Assembly (NCBI RefSeq): GCF_937893305.1
Contig: NZ_CALBGN010000015.1
Location: 62,001 to 126,000 of the forward strand
Reading direction: 5' to 3'
Length of the DNA: 64,000 nt
DNA from: an uncultured Helicobacter sp.
Lineage (GTDB): Bacteria > Campylobacterota > Campylobacteria > Campylobacterales > Helicobacteraceae
The notes under the pieces: generated by a model
The model's database searches: none
Seen by the model: only the letters and a program-made list of their open reading frames with translations
Told to the model about the DNA's origin: nothing
Shown: positions 43,671 through 53,962 of the stretch, piece by piece
How the letters are laid out: each line of letters opens with the position of its first letter
How positions within the stretch are numbered: position 1 is the stretch's first letter
Program-made: the position numbers and the translations under genes

Positions 43671-44846
43671 ATGAAAGACTTAGCATACAACAAAAGACCT
43701 AAAAATTTTCAGCAACTAATCGGTCAAACGCATCTTTTTGGAGAAAATGCGCCCTTTATGCAGCTAATTTTAACAAAAAGGATTCCACATTCTTTTTTCT
43801 TTGGACCACCAGGAAGCGGAAAAACAAGTGCCGCAATGCTAATTGCTAAAGCAATGGATTATCCCTTTTATGCGCTAAATGCTACAAATTTTAAATCCGA
43901 AGATCTACGCAATATCTTAAAAAATCATCAAAACACCTTGCAAAAACCCTTGATTTTTATTGATGAAGTGCATAGACTTAATAAAGCCCAACAAGAAATG
44001 CTGCTACCTATTATGGAAAATCACTCTGCTTTAATCTTAGGAGCTTCTACGGAAAATCCTTATTTTGCACTCACCCAAGCGATCCGTTCGCGCTCTATGG
44101 TTTTTGAATTTAAACCTTTAAGCAAACAAGAATTAGAGCAAATCTTAGAGCCTTTTATGCTAGAAAAAGAAGTGCAAGAGTTTCTTATAAACACAAGCGG
44201 AGGTGATGCAAGAGCAATGTTAAACCTACTAGATTGCGCACAAAGCACACAATTGTCGCTAAATATAGATTTATTAAAATCCTTGCGTAAAACTTCTCTA
44301 AGCGGCACAAGCGAACTAGATGAACATTATAATTTAATTTCTGCAATGATTAAAAGCATTCGTGGAAGTGATGAAAATGCAGCAATTTACTATCTTGCAA
44401 GACTAATTCAAGGTGGAGAAAATCCAGAATTTATCGCAAGAAGACTAGTGATTTTAGCAAGTGAAGACATCGGTAATGCAAATCCAAATGCACTAAATCT
44501 AGCAAATTCTACAATGCAAAGTGTTGCAAAAATCGGCTACCCAGAAGCTAGGATTATCCTTAGTCAATGCGTCATTTATCTTTGTGCTAGCCCTAAATCA
44601 AATTGCGCATATCTAGCAATTAATGCAGCTTTGAATTATGTAGAAAAACACCCCAATGAAGAGATCCCACCCCACATCAAGCACTTTCACAAAGACTATC
44701 TCTATCCACACGATTTTGGCGGCTATGTTAAACAATGTTACTTAAGCAAAGAATTAAAATTTGTCAAATGGCTCCCAAAAGGATTTGAAAAAACCCTTAA
44801 AGAATGGCTAGATAAAATCAAAGGACTCGCAGAAAAAGAAGAATAA
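43671..44846 (+). CDS. rarA: Replication-associated recombination protein RarA (MgsA)
   Basis: 391 residues from the ATG at 43671; a GTG nine bases earlier is weaker. AAA+ clamp-loader type: RPKNFQQLIGQTHLFG, Walker A FGPPGSGKTSAAMLIAKA (about 43-60), Walker B LIFIDEVHRLNKAQQEMLLP, sensor 1 ILGASTENPYFALTQAIRSRS, then the RarA C-terminal tetramerisation part (RLIQGGENPEFIARRLVILASEDIGNANPNALNLA and NYVEKHPNEEIPPHIK). RarA acts at stalled replication forks. Convergent with the chemoreceptor pseudogene. Confidence 0.93.
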   Translation: MKDLAYNKRPKNFQQLIGQTHLFGENAPFMQLILTKRIPHSFFFGPPGSGKTSAAMLIAKAMDYPFYALNATNFKSEDLRNILKNHQNTLQKPLIFIDEVHRLNKAQQEMLLPIMENHSALILGASTENPYFALTQAIRSRSMVFEFKPLSKQELEQILEPFMLEKEVQEFLINTSGGDARAMLNLLDCAQSTQLSLNIDLLKSLRKTSLSGTSELDEHYNLISAMIKSIRGSDENAAIYYLARLIQGGENPEFIARRLVILASEDIGNANPNALNLANSTMQSVAKIGYPEARIILSQCVIYLCASPKSNCAYLAINAALNYVEKHPNEEIPPHIKHFHKDYLYPHDFGGYVKQCYLSKELKFVKWLPKGFEKTLKEWLDKIKGLAEKEE

Positions 44847-44877
44847 ATATTGCAAATTTATATAAACAAACTCTCTA

Positions 44878-46512
44878 TTAAAACTTTTTCTTATTCACTT
44901 CACTAACAATCTCACTTACTATTGTTTCAAGTTCCATTGTAATTTGCTGAGAATTTTGTGCTACAGATAAATTTTGTTGTGTTTGTTCATCTACATTTGC
45001 GATTGCTTGATTAATTTGATTAATAGCTTGAGTTTGTTTATTGATTCCTTCACTCATTTCATCAATTCCTTGGGAAAGAACATTAACATTTGCTTCAATT
45101 TCTGCTAGAGATTTTCCTGTTCTTTCAGCTAGCTTTCTAACTTCATCTGCAACAACAGCAAAGCCTCTTCCGTGTTCTCCTGCTCTTGCTGCTTCAATAG
45201 CTGCATTTAATGCTAGTAAGTTTGTTTGATCGGCAATATCTCAAATAATATTGATAATGTTTTTAATATCATCACTTTGCCTAATTACTTCATTTGCTTT
45301 CTCATTTATAATACTCATTGAGCTGCTCATATGTTCAACTGCTGCTGCACTTTCTTGGATGGAACTTGCTTGAGAATTTGCGCTTGCATTTAATGTTTGA
45401 ACATAATTTTTTAGATTATTTGCTTTATCTTGAAGTAAATTAGCCTGTTCTAAGTTATTTTTCAGCATTTTTGTAATTTCATCACCCAATAAATTTGTAA
45501 TAATCTCTACATCTCCGCTAGCATTTGGTATCCTTGAGGTAAAATCCAATATTTTAAAACTATCAAATGTTTCTTGAATTGTGCGTATATCACTTCCTAC
45601 TTTTATTTGAAGCACTGAAATCATTTTGTTAAGAGTTTTTCTTAACTGCTCCAAAGCAGGATTTGCTGGAGCTGTATTAATTCTTGCAGTAAGATTTCCA
45701 TTCTCCACCTCTGTTGCTCTTATCAAAGATTCATCAAGGGCTTTTTTATCTTGTTTTAAGCCTTCTTTGATACTTGCAATGTTTTTATTAATTAAATCTG
45801 CCATAATGCCAAATTCATCTTTGGATTTGATAATTATGGCTTTTGGATTGTCATTTTTATGATTAAGAAAATCAAAAAAATCAATCAAGCCAAATTCTAT
45901 TTTATTAATAGAATTTACAAGATATCTTTTTGAAAACCACAAAATCAAACTAGATAAAACAATAATTCCAGTAATTATAACAATAGAATAGAAAGATAGC
46001 ACACTAATGGAATTCAAAAAGCTTGCCCTGCTTTGCTCTGAAACTTTTCCTGTAAGTTCCATTTCACTTTGAAAAACATTTTTAACAGCACGCCAAGTTT
46101 TTGTTATGTCTTTTATGTCTTGTGCAGTTATTTGAGTGTTGGACTTTATATTCTTCAATAGAGATTCATTTTTTTCTCTAAAAGCCATAATAGCTACTTG
46201 AAACTCTTCTCTTTTTCCAACTTCTTCTATATATTTATCTGTGTTGTAAATAAAACCTTTTAATGCCTTCTCAAGATTTTTAATTGCTGTCTCTTCATAA
46301 CCAAAAATATTTAAATTTCTAACTGCTACGCTTGTTTGAAACCCTTCCATTAGGCCATTATCTAAATAATTATACTTTCTCACAGAATCTGAATATGCGT
46401 CAAATGACGAACTAACTTTATTTAAAAAAACAGAAATTGCTACAAACAAGACTATCAACAACGCTGCAATAATAGAAATAATAGTAATAACTTTAGAATT
46501 AAGTGATTTCAT
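44878..46512 (-). pseudogene. Methyl-accepting chemotaxis protein interrupted by an in-frame TGA
   Basis: The reading frame opens at 46512 after AAGGAAGGGG and encodes a typical receptor: membrane helix (about 9-29), a periplasmic helical domain of about 140 residues, a second helix (about 173-195), HAMP, and a signalling coiled coil. At 45241-45243 a TGA follows NIINII. The same frame then continues for 120 codons as [20 protein letters not shown] and [24 protein letters not shown] up to the natural TAA at 44878. The stop replaces the serine-type residue of the IISDIADQTN tip; TCA to TGA is a single-base change. The truncated product (423 residues) would lack the CheA/CheW contact tip. Recent loss or a sequencing error are both possible. 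Confidence 0.85.
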
Positions 46513-46575
46513 AGGCTTCCCCTTCCTTTTTTAAAATATTGTCCTTTACCCAAAACTAAATAAAACCCACTTAAA

Positions 46576-46608
46576 CACACAGGATACCCTCTTTAATTAT
46601 CCTGTGTG
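46576..46608 (-). terminator. Hairpin downstream of the SPOR-domain gene
   Basis: CACACAGGATA (46576-46586) and TATCCTGTGTG (46598-46608) form an exact 11-bp stem with an 11-base loop, 14 bases after the SPOR gene stop on the minus strand and ahead of the chemoreceptor gene. The following bases on the minus strand (TTTAAG) are only moderately U-rich, so it may be a terminator or an RNA-stabilising hairpin. Confidence 0.65.
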
Positions 46609-46621
46609 AAATACAATTTAA

Positions 46622-47416
46622 CTATTTAATCTCTTTAACAAAAGCATCTTTATTGATTTTTTCTCTAATCTCACTAAGTTTATCTTGTGCTATTTTTTTT
46701 GAAGCAAAAGGTCCAATCAATAAACGATTATTATCTCCTGATTTTTGCATGCGATAACTTAACTTACTTGACTCAATTAAACCCATTAACTGCTTATTTG
46801 GTGAAAATTTGCTAAAAGATCCAACTTGCACATAAAATCCTTTTGTTGCTTCACTACCCTGTAACTTTGGATCACTTGCTTTGATATCCTTAAAAGTATC
46901 AGCAGGATTTTGTTTAGGTGACTCTACCTTTGGTGTTTGCGGCTTTGAAGTTTGAGGCTTTATAGGAGTTGTTGGAATAGCTGAATCCACTACTTCTGGG
47001 GCAGGTTTTGACTCGGGAACATTTGGAAGATTTTGTCCGTTTTGTTTTGCTTGTTCAGCTTTGATTTGATCAATAATTCTTTGAAATTGATCGTCAGAAC
47101 TGCCACTTCCTTGGATTGGTTCTTGACCAAAATCATTTGTTTGTGAATTTGTTGTTTGTGAATTTGTTGTTTGCTGTTCAACGCGTTCTAATGGCATTTG
47201 TGATTCCAGATGTTCTTCTTGTTTCTTAGAGTCACCCTGAAACATATACACAATCAAAACCACAACGGCGAACAATAACACACCGATTGCACTTAACAAT
47301 ACGATTTTTTTACTACCACTTTCCTTTAACACTTCATCAGTATCATCACTGCTACTAATTAACAAATCATCTAATTCAAGTTCTTTTTGCTCTTTTTTTG
47401 ATTCTAACTCTGTCAT
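46622..47416 (-). CDS. SPOR-domain membrane protein
   Basis: 264 residues from the ATG at 47416 (AAAGGAG upstream); a longer opening runs into the DUF1882 gene. A charged cytoplasmic tail is followed by one membrane helix (KIVLLSAIGVLLFAVVVLIVYMF, about 38-60), a Gln/Pro/Ser-rich linker with tandem NSQTTNSQT-type repeats (about 78-185) and a C-terminal SPOR domain (GFYVQVGSFSKFSPNKQLMGLI...RLLIGPFASKKIAQDKLSEIREKI). SPOR domains bind denuded peptidoglycan at the division site. Its place after DUF1882 matches what I recall near HP0185 in H. pylori. Confidence 0.85.
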   Translation of the reverse strand: MTELESKKEQKELELDDLLISSSDDTDEVLKESGSKKIVLLSAIGVLLFAVVVLIVYMFQGDSKKQEEHLESQMPLERVEQQTTNSQTTNSQTNDFGQEPIQGSGSSDDQFQRIIDQIKAEQAKQNGQNLPNVPESKPAPEVVDSAIPTTPIKPQTSKPQTPKVESPKQNPADTFKDIKASDPKLQGSEATKGFYVQVGSFSKFSPNKQLMGLIESSKLSYRMQKSGDNNRLLIGPFASKKIAQDKLSEIREKINKDAFVKEIK

Positions 47417-47426
47417 TTTTTCTCCT

Positions 47427-47972
47427 TTACATATGTTTTGACCAAGACGCACCACGCTCCTTTTGATAAACCTCATAAGGAATAGCTAAAATATTAAAAC
47501 TGCGTGGAATATCCAGTGATGGGAACATTTTCCATTCTGTTGGCATTTTTTGCGCAAGCTTCGCGCCTAACATCTTTGCTAACTGACAAGCCTCTTGAAA
47601 AGTCGTATGACCTTTATGCACATATAAATGCAAATGACCTGGTGTTTTTGTTGTATAAGCTGTAAAATTAATAAAACCCTCCTCACGTAATAACAACTGC
47701 GCACGATGCCAAAAACGCTCTGCATTAAACCCGTTATAATCAAACACAATATTTTCCACTTTATCCTGTGCGTTAATAAGGGAGTGAGCAATGGTAATTT
47801 CTTTTCTAAAATGGCTTTGCAAAAGATTTCTACTAATAGGTTCATCTACTTTTTTGAATTTATCATAAAAGATTCTCCCATTATGTTGAATTTTATTTCC
47901 CAATCCACGTTCTTTAATCCAATAATGCGAGGTGATCATTTTAATCAATTTTAAGTCCATATCAGTTACCAC
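47427..47972 (-). CDS. DUF1882 family protein
   Basis: 181 residues from a GTG at 47972, selected because AAAGGAG lies seven bases upstream; an ATG four codons later has no ribosome site. The segment [42 protein letters not shown] and the later [49 protein letters not shown] are those of the DUF1882 proteins found next to glyA in Helicobacter (HP0184) and Campylobacter. No catalytic role is known. It lies 12 bases downstream of glyA. Confidence 0.75.
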   Translation of the reverse strand: MVTDMDLKLIKMITSHYWIKERGLGNKIQHNGRIFYDKFKKVDEPISRNLLQSHFRKEITIAHSLINAQDKVENIVFDYNGFNAERFWHRAQLLLREEGFINFTAYTTKTPGHLHLYVHKGHTTFQEACQLAKMLGAKLAQKMPTEWKMFPSLDIPRSFNILAIPYEVYQKERGASWSKHM

Positions 47973-47984
47973 TGCATCACTCCT

Positions 47985-49235
47985 TTAGAAAATTGCTCTA
48001 TTATAAACTGGGAATTGTAACGCAAGTTCCTTTAATTCCATTTTTATTTTTTCTTGTTTTTGTGTATTTTGAATATCATCTAATACATCAGCAATTTTAT
48101 TTGCCACAATATCAAATTCTTTTTCCTTGAAACCTCTAGCAGTAAGTGCAGGAGATCCAATCCTTACTCCACTTGTTACAAATGGACTTCTTCTCTCTCC
48201 CGGAACTGTGTTTTTATTAACCGTGATACCGGCATTTCCTAAAGCTAAATCTGCATCTTTTCCACTAAAGTCTCTATCTAATAAAGATAATAAAACAAGA
48301 TGGTTATCTGTCCCATCGCTTACGATTTTATAACCTCTTTGCATTAACACACTTGCTAAAATCTTAGCATTTGCCTTAACTTGTTTTGCATATTCCTTCC
48401 AAGAAGGTTTCAAATTCTCTCCAAATCCCACCGCTTTGCCTGCAATAACATGCATAAGCGGACCACCTTGCATACCCGGAAAAACCATTTTGTCAATTTT
48501 CTTAGCATACTCTTCATTGTTTGTTAAGATTAATCCACCCCTAGGACCTCTTAGTGTCTTATGCGTCGTCGTTGTAACTACATCTGCATAAGGAAATGGA
48601 TTTGCATATTCATCCGCTACAACAAGCCCAGCAACATGCGCTACATCTGCCATTAAAACCGCGTCCACACTATCAGCAATCTCTCTAAATTTCGCAAAAT
48701 CAAGCACTCTTGAATATGCACTAAATCCACATACAATTAAATTAGGTCTCACAATCTTTGCAATCTCCGCTACTTTATCATAATTAATGCGCCCATCAAG
48801 TTCCACACCATAAAAAAAGCTTTGATACATTTGTCCTGTAATGCTAACCTTTGCGCCGTGCGTTAAATGACCTCCGTGACTTAAATCCATTCCCAAAATC
48901 TTATCATAAGGCTTTAAAAAAGCAGAATATACTGCCGTGTTTGCTTGACTTCCAGCGTGTGACTGAACATTTGCAAAAGCACAGCCAAACAGCTCTTTTG
49001 CTCTTTCTATGGCAATTTCTTCAATCTTATCAACAAACTCACAGCCCCCATAATAACGCTTATACGGATAACCCTCTGCGTATTTGTTTGTTAAAACACT
49101 CCCCATTGCCTCCATTACACTAGGAAAAGTGAAATTCTCACTTGCAATCATCTCTAAATGTGTATTTTGACGCTCTAACTCTTGATTGATTAACTCTAAA
49201 ATCTTAGAATCCGTTTGCTCTAAAACATAACTCAT
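47985..49235 (-). CDS. glyA: Serine hydroxymethyltransferase
   Basis: 416 residues. [104 protein letters not shown] with the PLP lysine in TTTHKTLRG (about residue 229) are all intact. It converts serine and tetrahydrofolate to glycine and methylene-THF. The ATG overlaps the lysS stop by four bases; the order lysS-glyA-DUF1882 matches H. pylori HP0182-HP0184. Confidence 0.97.
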   Translation of the reverse strand: MSYVLEQTDSKILELINQELERQNTHLEMIASENFTFPSVMEAMGSVLTNKYAEGYPYKRYYGGCEFVDKIEEIAIERAKELFGCAFANVQSHAGSQANTAVYSAFLKPYDKILGMDLSHGGHLTHGAKVSITGQMYQSFFYGVELDGRINYDKVAEIAKIVRPNLIVCGFSAYSRVLDFAKFREIADSVDAVLMADVAHVAGLVVADEYANPFPYADVVTTTTHKTLRGPRGGLILTNNEEYAKKIDKMVFPGMQGGPLMHVIAGKAVGFGENLKPSWKEYAKQVKANAKILASVLMQRGYKIVSDGTDNHLVLLSLLDRDFSGKDADLALGNAGITVNKNTVPGERRSPFVTSGVRIGSPALTARGFKEKEFDIVANKIADVLDDIQNTQKQEKIKMELKELALQFPVYNRAIF

Positions 49236-50740
49236 TTTTCTTCCTTTGTATTAATATCTTTTTTTTGTGGTTTTAAAGCCGGAAATAAAATCACATCTTT
49301 AATACTTGTGTTACCTGTTAGCAACATTACAAGCCTATCAATCCCTATTCCTTCTCCAGCAGTTGGTGGCATTCCATAAGAAAGCGCAGTAATATAATCC
49401 TCGTCCATATACTGCGCTTCTTCATCACCCGCCTCTTTAGCAGCAACTTGTGCTTTAAAACGCTCTAACTGATCTAATGGATCATTTAATTCGCTAAATC
49501 CATTTGCAATCTCACTTCCGCCAATAAACAATTCAAACCTATCTGCAATACAAGGATTAGCATCATTGCGTCTTGCAAGTGGACTAATTACAATAGGAAA
49601 TTCTGTAATAAATGTAGGATTAATTAACTTTTCTTCCACAAATACATCAAATGCTTCGCTTTGTAACTTGCCTAACTCCATTTTGGATTCCAACTTTACA
49701 TTATGTTGCAACAAATATTCATAGAGCGCGTTTTCATCTGAGACAATTTCTCTAGGGATTCCACCAATTTCAACAAGAGCATTTATATAAGTAATTTCTT
49801 TAAATGCACTAAAGTCAATAGTTTTACCATTAAATTCTAGTTGCTTAGGTAAATTTAGCATTTCTAATAAATAATAAAAAAGCTCTTTAGTTAGCGCAAT
49901 TAAATCCTTATAATCTTTATATGCCCAATAAAACTCAATCATCGTAAATTCTGGATTATGTGAGTGATCCATCCCCTCATTTCTAAAATTACGATTAATC
50001 TCAAAAACCGCCTCAAACCCACCAACAATGAGTCGTTTCAAATAAAGCTCTGGTGCAATTCTAAGATAACGCTCTACATTTAAAGCATTATGATAGGTTA
50101 CAAAAGGTTTAGCATTTGCTCCACCAGGAATCGGGTGCATCATCGGTGTCTCAACTTCTAAAAACTCTTTAGATTCAAAAAACTTACGCACACAAGACAC
50201 AATGCGTGAGCGCAAAATAAAACTATCACGCACCTTGCTATTCATAATTAAATCCAAGTATCTTTGACGATAGCGCAATTCAATATCCACTAAGCCGTGA
50301 AACTTCTCAGGTAGTGGTGAAATTGCTTTTGTTAGAATCTTAAACTCCAAAGCGTGCAGACTTAATTCTCCTGTTTTCGTTACAAAAGGAAAACCTTTTG
50401 CTGTTACAATATCGCCCACTTCAATGTATTTTTTAAACACATCAAAGTTCTCATCTAATTCATTTTTAGAAAGATACATTTGCAACACACCGCTATAATC
50501 TTCAATCTTAATAAATGCAGCCTTACCCATTAAACGGATAAACTTAATTCTGCCAGAAACTTGCGCACTCTTACTTGTGTCTTTTCTCTCTTCTAAATCC
50601 TGCACACTAGCAAAAGTATGTAAAAACGCTTGCGCACTAATTCCCTTAGCGCTTCCATTTCCATAAGGATTAATGCCTATTTCACGCAATGCATCAGCTT
50701 TTGCAATACGTCCTGTTACATACATATCATTTTCAAACAT
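49232..50740 (-). CDS. lysS: Lysyl-tRNA synthetase (class II)
   Basis: 502 residues. The N-terminal OB-fold ([32 protein letters not shown]) is followed by class II motifs: [58 protein letters not shown] (motif 1 region, in pieces), [23 protein letters not shown] (motif 2, about 265-287) and [21 protein letters not shown] (motif 3, about 464-484). It charges tRNA-Lys. One copy of the 16-base dispersed word lies inside (49681-49696), encoding KLESKM. Confidence 0.97.
   Translation of the reverse strand: MFENDMYVTGRIAKADALREIGINPYGNGSAKGISAQAFLHTFASVQDLEERKDTSKSAQVSGRIKFIRLMGKAAFIKIEDYSGVLQMYLSKNELDENFDVFKKYIEVGDIVTAKGFPFVTKTGELSLHALEFKILTKAISPLPEKFHGLVDIELRYRQRYLDLIMNSKVRDSFILRSRIVSCVRKFFESKEFLEVETPMMHPIPGGANAKPFVTYHNALNVERYLRIAPELYLKRLIVGGFEAVFEINRNFRNEGMDHSHNPEFTMIEFYWAYKDYKDLIALTKELFYYLLEMLNLPKQLEFNGKTIDFSAFKEITYINALVEIGGIPREIVSDENALYEYLLQHNVKLESKMELGKLQSEAFDVFVEEKLINPTFITEFPIVISPLARRNDANPCIADRFELFIGGSEIANGFSELNDPLDQLERFKAQVAAKEAGDEEAQYMDEDYITALSYGMPPTAGEGIGIDRLVMLLTGNTSIKDVILFPALKPQKKDINTKEEK
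49681..49696 (-). repeat. 16-base dispersed word, copy 4
   Basis: TTTTGGATTCCAACTT on plus, inside lysS on the minus strand, read as KLESKM. Confidence 0.9.
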
Positions 50741-50742
50741 TA

Positions 50743-51276
50743 CTAATTCCTAACTTTATCTAAATTTTCTAATGCAGGTTTTGCTTCTTGCACAAAATCA
50801 AGCTTAATAATCGCTTCTCCTGTGCTTCTTAACATAGGATACAAATAACTCTTTTGCGTCTTGCTCTCAATAAAACTTCTAGCAAATTGAATATTTGTGA
50901 GTGCTGCAACAATAATTGCAAAAATCATAAAAATTTTTAGTCCGCCAAAAACAAATCCCAACAAACGATTTACTAAACCCAAAGCACTTAAACTCACTAA
51001 TTTTTGCAACACTTCAGCAATCAATAATGTAGCCACCCAAATCACTATAAGCAACACCAAAAATCCAATGAGCGTAATTGCTGAAGGGTTTTTAAAGGCA
51101 TACACATTTGCGCTAATCCAAGTCCCAACACTTTCTCCATACACAGAAGCCACATACACCCCACCAACAATTCCAGCTAACCCAAAAAATTCACGAATAA
51201 ATCCATTAATCACGCCACGAATTGCAAGCAGCAAAATTAAGATTCCAACAACAACATCAAACCAACTAAAGTCCAT
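50743..51276 (-). CDS. CvpA family membrane protein
   Basis: 177 residues from the ATG at 51276 (AAGGTG upstream); a start 14 codons earlier is unsupported. It has four hydrophobic segments ([83 protein letters not shown]) and the G-F-x-R-E-F-F motif of the CvpA/colicin V production family, which affects envelope integrity. It lies two bases upstream of lysS in the same order as HP0181-HP0182 of H. pylori. Confidence 0.85.
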   Translation of the reverse strand: MDFSWFDVVVGILILLLAIRGVINGFIREFFGLAGIVGGVYVASVYGESVGTWISANVYAFKNPSAITLIGFLVLLIVIWVATLLIAEVLQKLVSLSALGLVNRLLGFVFGGLKIFMIFAIIVAALTNIQFARSFIESKTQKSYLYPMLRSTGEAIIKLDFVQEAKPALENLDKVRN

Positions 51277-51342
51277 TGCACACCTTGTAAAAAATAAATA
51301 AAGGCTTATTTTACACAATTCTAAATAAAATAAAATTTATGT

Positions 51343-51348
51343 TACAAT
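51343..51348 (+). promoter_or_regulatory. -10 element for yajQ-lnt
   Basis: TGTTACAATG gives TACAAT at 51343-51348, 42 bases before the yajQ ATG, in the AT-rich gap divergent from cvpA. Confidence 0.4.
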
Positions 51349-51390
51349 GTTTCATAGCAATTTTTAAGATTTTTTGCAAAAAGGATGCAA

Positions 51391-51894
51391 ATGGCAGCAA
51401 AAGAGCATAGTTTTGATATTTCAGCAAAGGTTGATCTCCAAGAATTTAAAAACGCATTAGAACAAGCAAAAAAAGAAATTGATAATCGCTTTGATTTCAA
51501 AGATGATAAGGCAAAAGAGCTAAACTTCAACGAAAAAGACAAGACTCTAAGCATTCTAGCAACAAGCACAAACAAGGTAAAGGCGATTAAAGATATTTTA
51601 GATTCCAAACTTATCAAGCGTAATCTCTCTTTAAAAGTCCTAAAAGAGCTAAAAGAAGAATCTGCAAGTGGTGGAAACACAAAAATCACTTACAAACTCA
51701 ATGACACCTTAGATGACAAAAACGCAAAAACAATCAATGCGGCTATTAAAAATGAAAAATTTAAAGTCAGCACACAAATTCAAGGCAATGAAATTCGCGT
51801 AAAAGCAAAAGATATTGATGAACTTCAAAAGGTTATTGCGCATTTGCGCAAAATGGAGTTAGAAGTTTCATTAAGTTTTGGAAACTTCGCGTGA
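51391..51894 (+). CDS. yajQ: YajQ family nucleotide-binding protein
   Basis: 167 residues from the second in-frame ATG (51391), six bases after AAGG; the first ATG (51385) is too close to it. EHSFDISAKVDLQEFKNALEQAKKEIDNRFDFKD at the start and VAHLRKMELEVSLSFGNFA-like HLRKMELEVSLSFGNF at the end are the UPF0234/YajQ signature, two ferredoxin-like halves. Some YajQ proteins bind cyclic di-GMP; nothing shows that here. Its TGA overlaps the GTG start of lnt, so the two are coupled. Confidence 0.9.
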   Translation: MAAKEHSFDISAKVDLQEFKNALEQAKKEIDNRFDFKDDKAKELNFNEKDKTLSILATSTNKVKAIKDILDSKLIKRNLSLKVLKELKEESASGGNTKITYKLNDTLDDKNAKTINAAIKNEKFKVSTQIQGNEIRVKAKDIDELQKVIAHLRKMELEVSLSFGNFA

Positions 51895-53270
51895 GTGCAA
51901 AACGCATTTTTTTAAACTTCAAACTCAATTTCAAAGCACAAAAAAAGGATTCCAATTCTAAAAAGTTGGAATCCAAAATGCAACAAAACTTTTTAGCAAC
52001 GCTTTTTAATCAAAAGATTCTAACACATAGGATTTATGGAGTTTTAATCGGAGTGTTATGCGCACTTTTTTTGAGTGCGTTTATCTATTTAGAACATTTT
52101 TTAGGCGAAAAAAACTTCCCACTTTACTCCACGATTTTCGCTATTTTTGGATTTTTTTTATTTTTTAAACTCTCGCGTTTAGGGGCATTCATCTGTGGTG
52201 GAATTTTAGGGATTTTATGGTTTTACTGGGTGGGGTTTAGCTTTAGATTCTATGATTTATCCTACTTAATTCCACTTGTTTGGGTTGTATTTTTTATCGT
52301 TTATGGCACACTTTTTTATCTTTTTTGCTTCTTCTCTAACCCTTTTTATCGTCTTGTTACGCTCACACTCTCAAGCTATATCCATCCTTTTGGTTTTAAT
52401 TGGCTAATTCTTGAAGCAACTTTAACAAAGAGCTATTTCTTTCCTTCTAAATTCACGCTTTTTTTACTGCTTTGTGCATTAATCATTTTAAGCGCGCTTC
52501 TTTCTAAAAAATCTTACAAAACTAGCCTTCTTTGGCTTTGTGTTTTTTCTCTTTTGCTTCCACACAATACAGCAATCAAAACAGATTCCAACATTCTGCC
52601 TCTTAAAATCAAAACAACGCGTTTTGAAATCCCTCAAAATGAGCGTTGGCAACCCCATCAAATCCACAATATTTTAACGCAAAATTTTAATGCCATTACA
52701 GATGCTAAAAATGCAAAATATGATCTTATTGTTCTGCCAGAAACCGCTTTTCCTCTTAGTTTAAATCTACAGCCACAACTTTTAGAAAAACTTAAAAATG
52801 AAAGCAAAGAAATCGCGATTCTAACCGGAGCAATTTATCAAGACTCCACACAAGAAAATACACATTTTTTTAACAGCGCATATTTATTTCAAAATGGCGA
52901 AATGCAGGTGTTTCATAAGCTAATTTTAGTGCCTTTTGGTGAAAAAATTCCACTTCCTGCTTTTTTTACAAATTGGATTAATCGTATCTTTTTTGATGGT
53001 TCGCAAGATTTTATAGCACAGAATTTTAAAGCACCAAATTTTGCGTGGATTAAAAACCAAAAATTCCAAATTGCCATTTGCTATGAAGCAACAAGAAATG
53101 AATTTTATTCAAACTCTCCTAGCAATCTTATTGCCATTAGTAACAATGCGTGGTTTTCTCCAAGCGTTGAACCTACATTGCAAAAACTTCTTATGCTCTA
53201 TTTTGCTAAAAATCACAACACAAAAATCTATCACTCAAGCAATGCTTCAGAAAATTTCACACTCCCTTAA
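51891..53270 (+). CDS. lnt: Apolipoprotein N-acyltransferase Lnt
   Basis: 459 residues from a GTG overlapping the yajQ stop as GTGA. A basic cytoplasmic tail (1-45) precedes about six membrane helices (45-225) and a CN-hydrolase domain with the Glu-Lys-Cys triad: VLPETAFPLS (Glu about 284), LVPFGEKIPLP (Lys about 351) and FQIAICYEATRNE (Cys about 402). It adds the third acyl chain to lipoproteins. The protein stops at the end of the CN-hydrolase fold without the C-terminal membrane helix of E. coli Lnt, which seems normal in this group. The tail contains an in-frame inverted repeat (51947-51974). Confidence 0.9.
   Translation: MSAKRIFLNFKLNFKAQKKDSNSKKLESKMQQNFLATLFNQKILTHRIYGVLIGVLCALFLSAFIYLEHFLGEKNFPLYSTIFAIFGFFLFFKLSRLGAFICGGILGILWFYWVGFSFRFYDLSYLIPLVWVVFFIVYGTLFYLFCFFSNPFYRLVTLTLSSYIHPFGFNWLILEATLTKSYFFPSKFTLFLLLCALIILSALLSKKSYKTSLLWLCVFSLLLPHNTAIKTDSNILPLKIKTTRFEIPQNERWQPHQIHNILTQNFNAITDAKNAKYDLIVLPETAFPLSLNLQPQLLEKLKNESKEIAILTGAIYQDSTQENTHFFNSAYLFQNGEMQVFHKLILVPFGEKIPLPAFFTNWINRIFFDGSQDFIAQNFKAPNFAWIKNQKFQIAICYEATRNEFYSNSPSNLIAISNNAWFSPSVEPTLQKLLMLYFAKNHNTKIYHSSNASENFTLP
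51963..51978 (+). repeat. 16-base dispersed word, copy 5
   Basis: AAGTTGGAATCCAAAA in the N-terminal tail of lnt, read as KLESKM. It pairs with GGATTCCAA at 51947-51955 (nine-base arms, ten-base loop). Confidence 0.9.
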
Positions 53271-53962
53271 CCGCAATATTTTTGAGAAATCACACGCTTA
53301 GTTGGCCACTCTAATGCACTAAGCGTAGCATTTGGAATCTTTTTGTGATACACGCAACCTGTATCAATTCCAACAAAATTCTTAGTCAATAAAACACCTT
53401 CTTTTTGCACATCGTGTCCAAAAACATTAAAAATAGGCATTTCCTGCTGCATATAATCTTCCATTTTTTGTTGATGATGTCTAAGCCTGCTCCAACAAAT
53501 CTTAGAAGAAATTTCTCTCCCATAAAAAGGCAATCCAAATCCGTGTGTAACAAAAAGATTCCGTCCTAGCTCATCTCTATAATCAATCTCTAAGCAATAA
53601 GGCAAACTCTCAAAAAACTCTAAATGCTCCTTTAGAAGCTGAACTTTTCCATCATTTGCATAACTTTGTATTGTTTCACGCCCACCATTTTCCATCCAAA
53701 TTCCTTCTCTTTTTGTTGTCACACAGCCATAATACTCAAGCATTAATTCTTCGTGATTTCCAAGCACGCAAGGATATTTTCCATTTCTTACAAACTCCAC
53801 AACTAAAAAAGATTCCGCCCCTCTATCTACCAAATCTCCTACAAAAATAATTTGTGAATTTTCCTTTTCTGGCAATTTTTCAACAAGGGCACACAAAGTC
53901 TTATAACAACCGTGTATATCACCAATGATATACAACGGACGATTATAATCTAAGTTCTGCAT
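53267..53962 (-). CDS. Metallophosphoesterase (ApaH/PrpA-like serine/threonine phosphatase family)
   Basis: 231 residues from the ATG at 53962, which overlaps the last base of the pit stop (TAATG); a longer opening runs into pit. Phosphoesterase motifs are complete: IIGDIHGCYKTLCALVE, FVGDLVDRGAESFLVVEF, VLGNHEELML, FVTHGFG and FNVFGHDVQKEGVLLTKNFVGIDTGCVY. It could dephosphorylate proteins or hydrolyse dinucleoside polyphosphates; the subfamily cannot be decided from sequence alone. Coupling to a phosphate transporter suggests a part in phosphate handling, by inference. Confidence 0.85.
   Translation of the reverse strand: MQNLDYNRPLYIIGDIHGCYKTLCALVEKLPEKENSQIIFVGDLVDRGAESFLVVEFVRNGKYPCVLGNHEELMLEYYGCVTTKREGIWMENGGRETIQSYANDGKVQLLKEHLEFFESLPYCLEIDYRDELGRNLFVTHGFGLPFYGREISSKICWSRLRHHQQKMEDYMQQEMPIFNVFGHDVQKEGVLLTKNFVGIDTGCVYHKKIPNATLSALEWPTKRVISQKYCG

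Noticed and set aside
45041..45229. A 62-codon opening on the plus strand opposite the chemoreceptor
   Set aside because: It is a complement shadow of the receptor's conserved signalling tip, which reads well on the minus strand.
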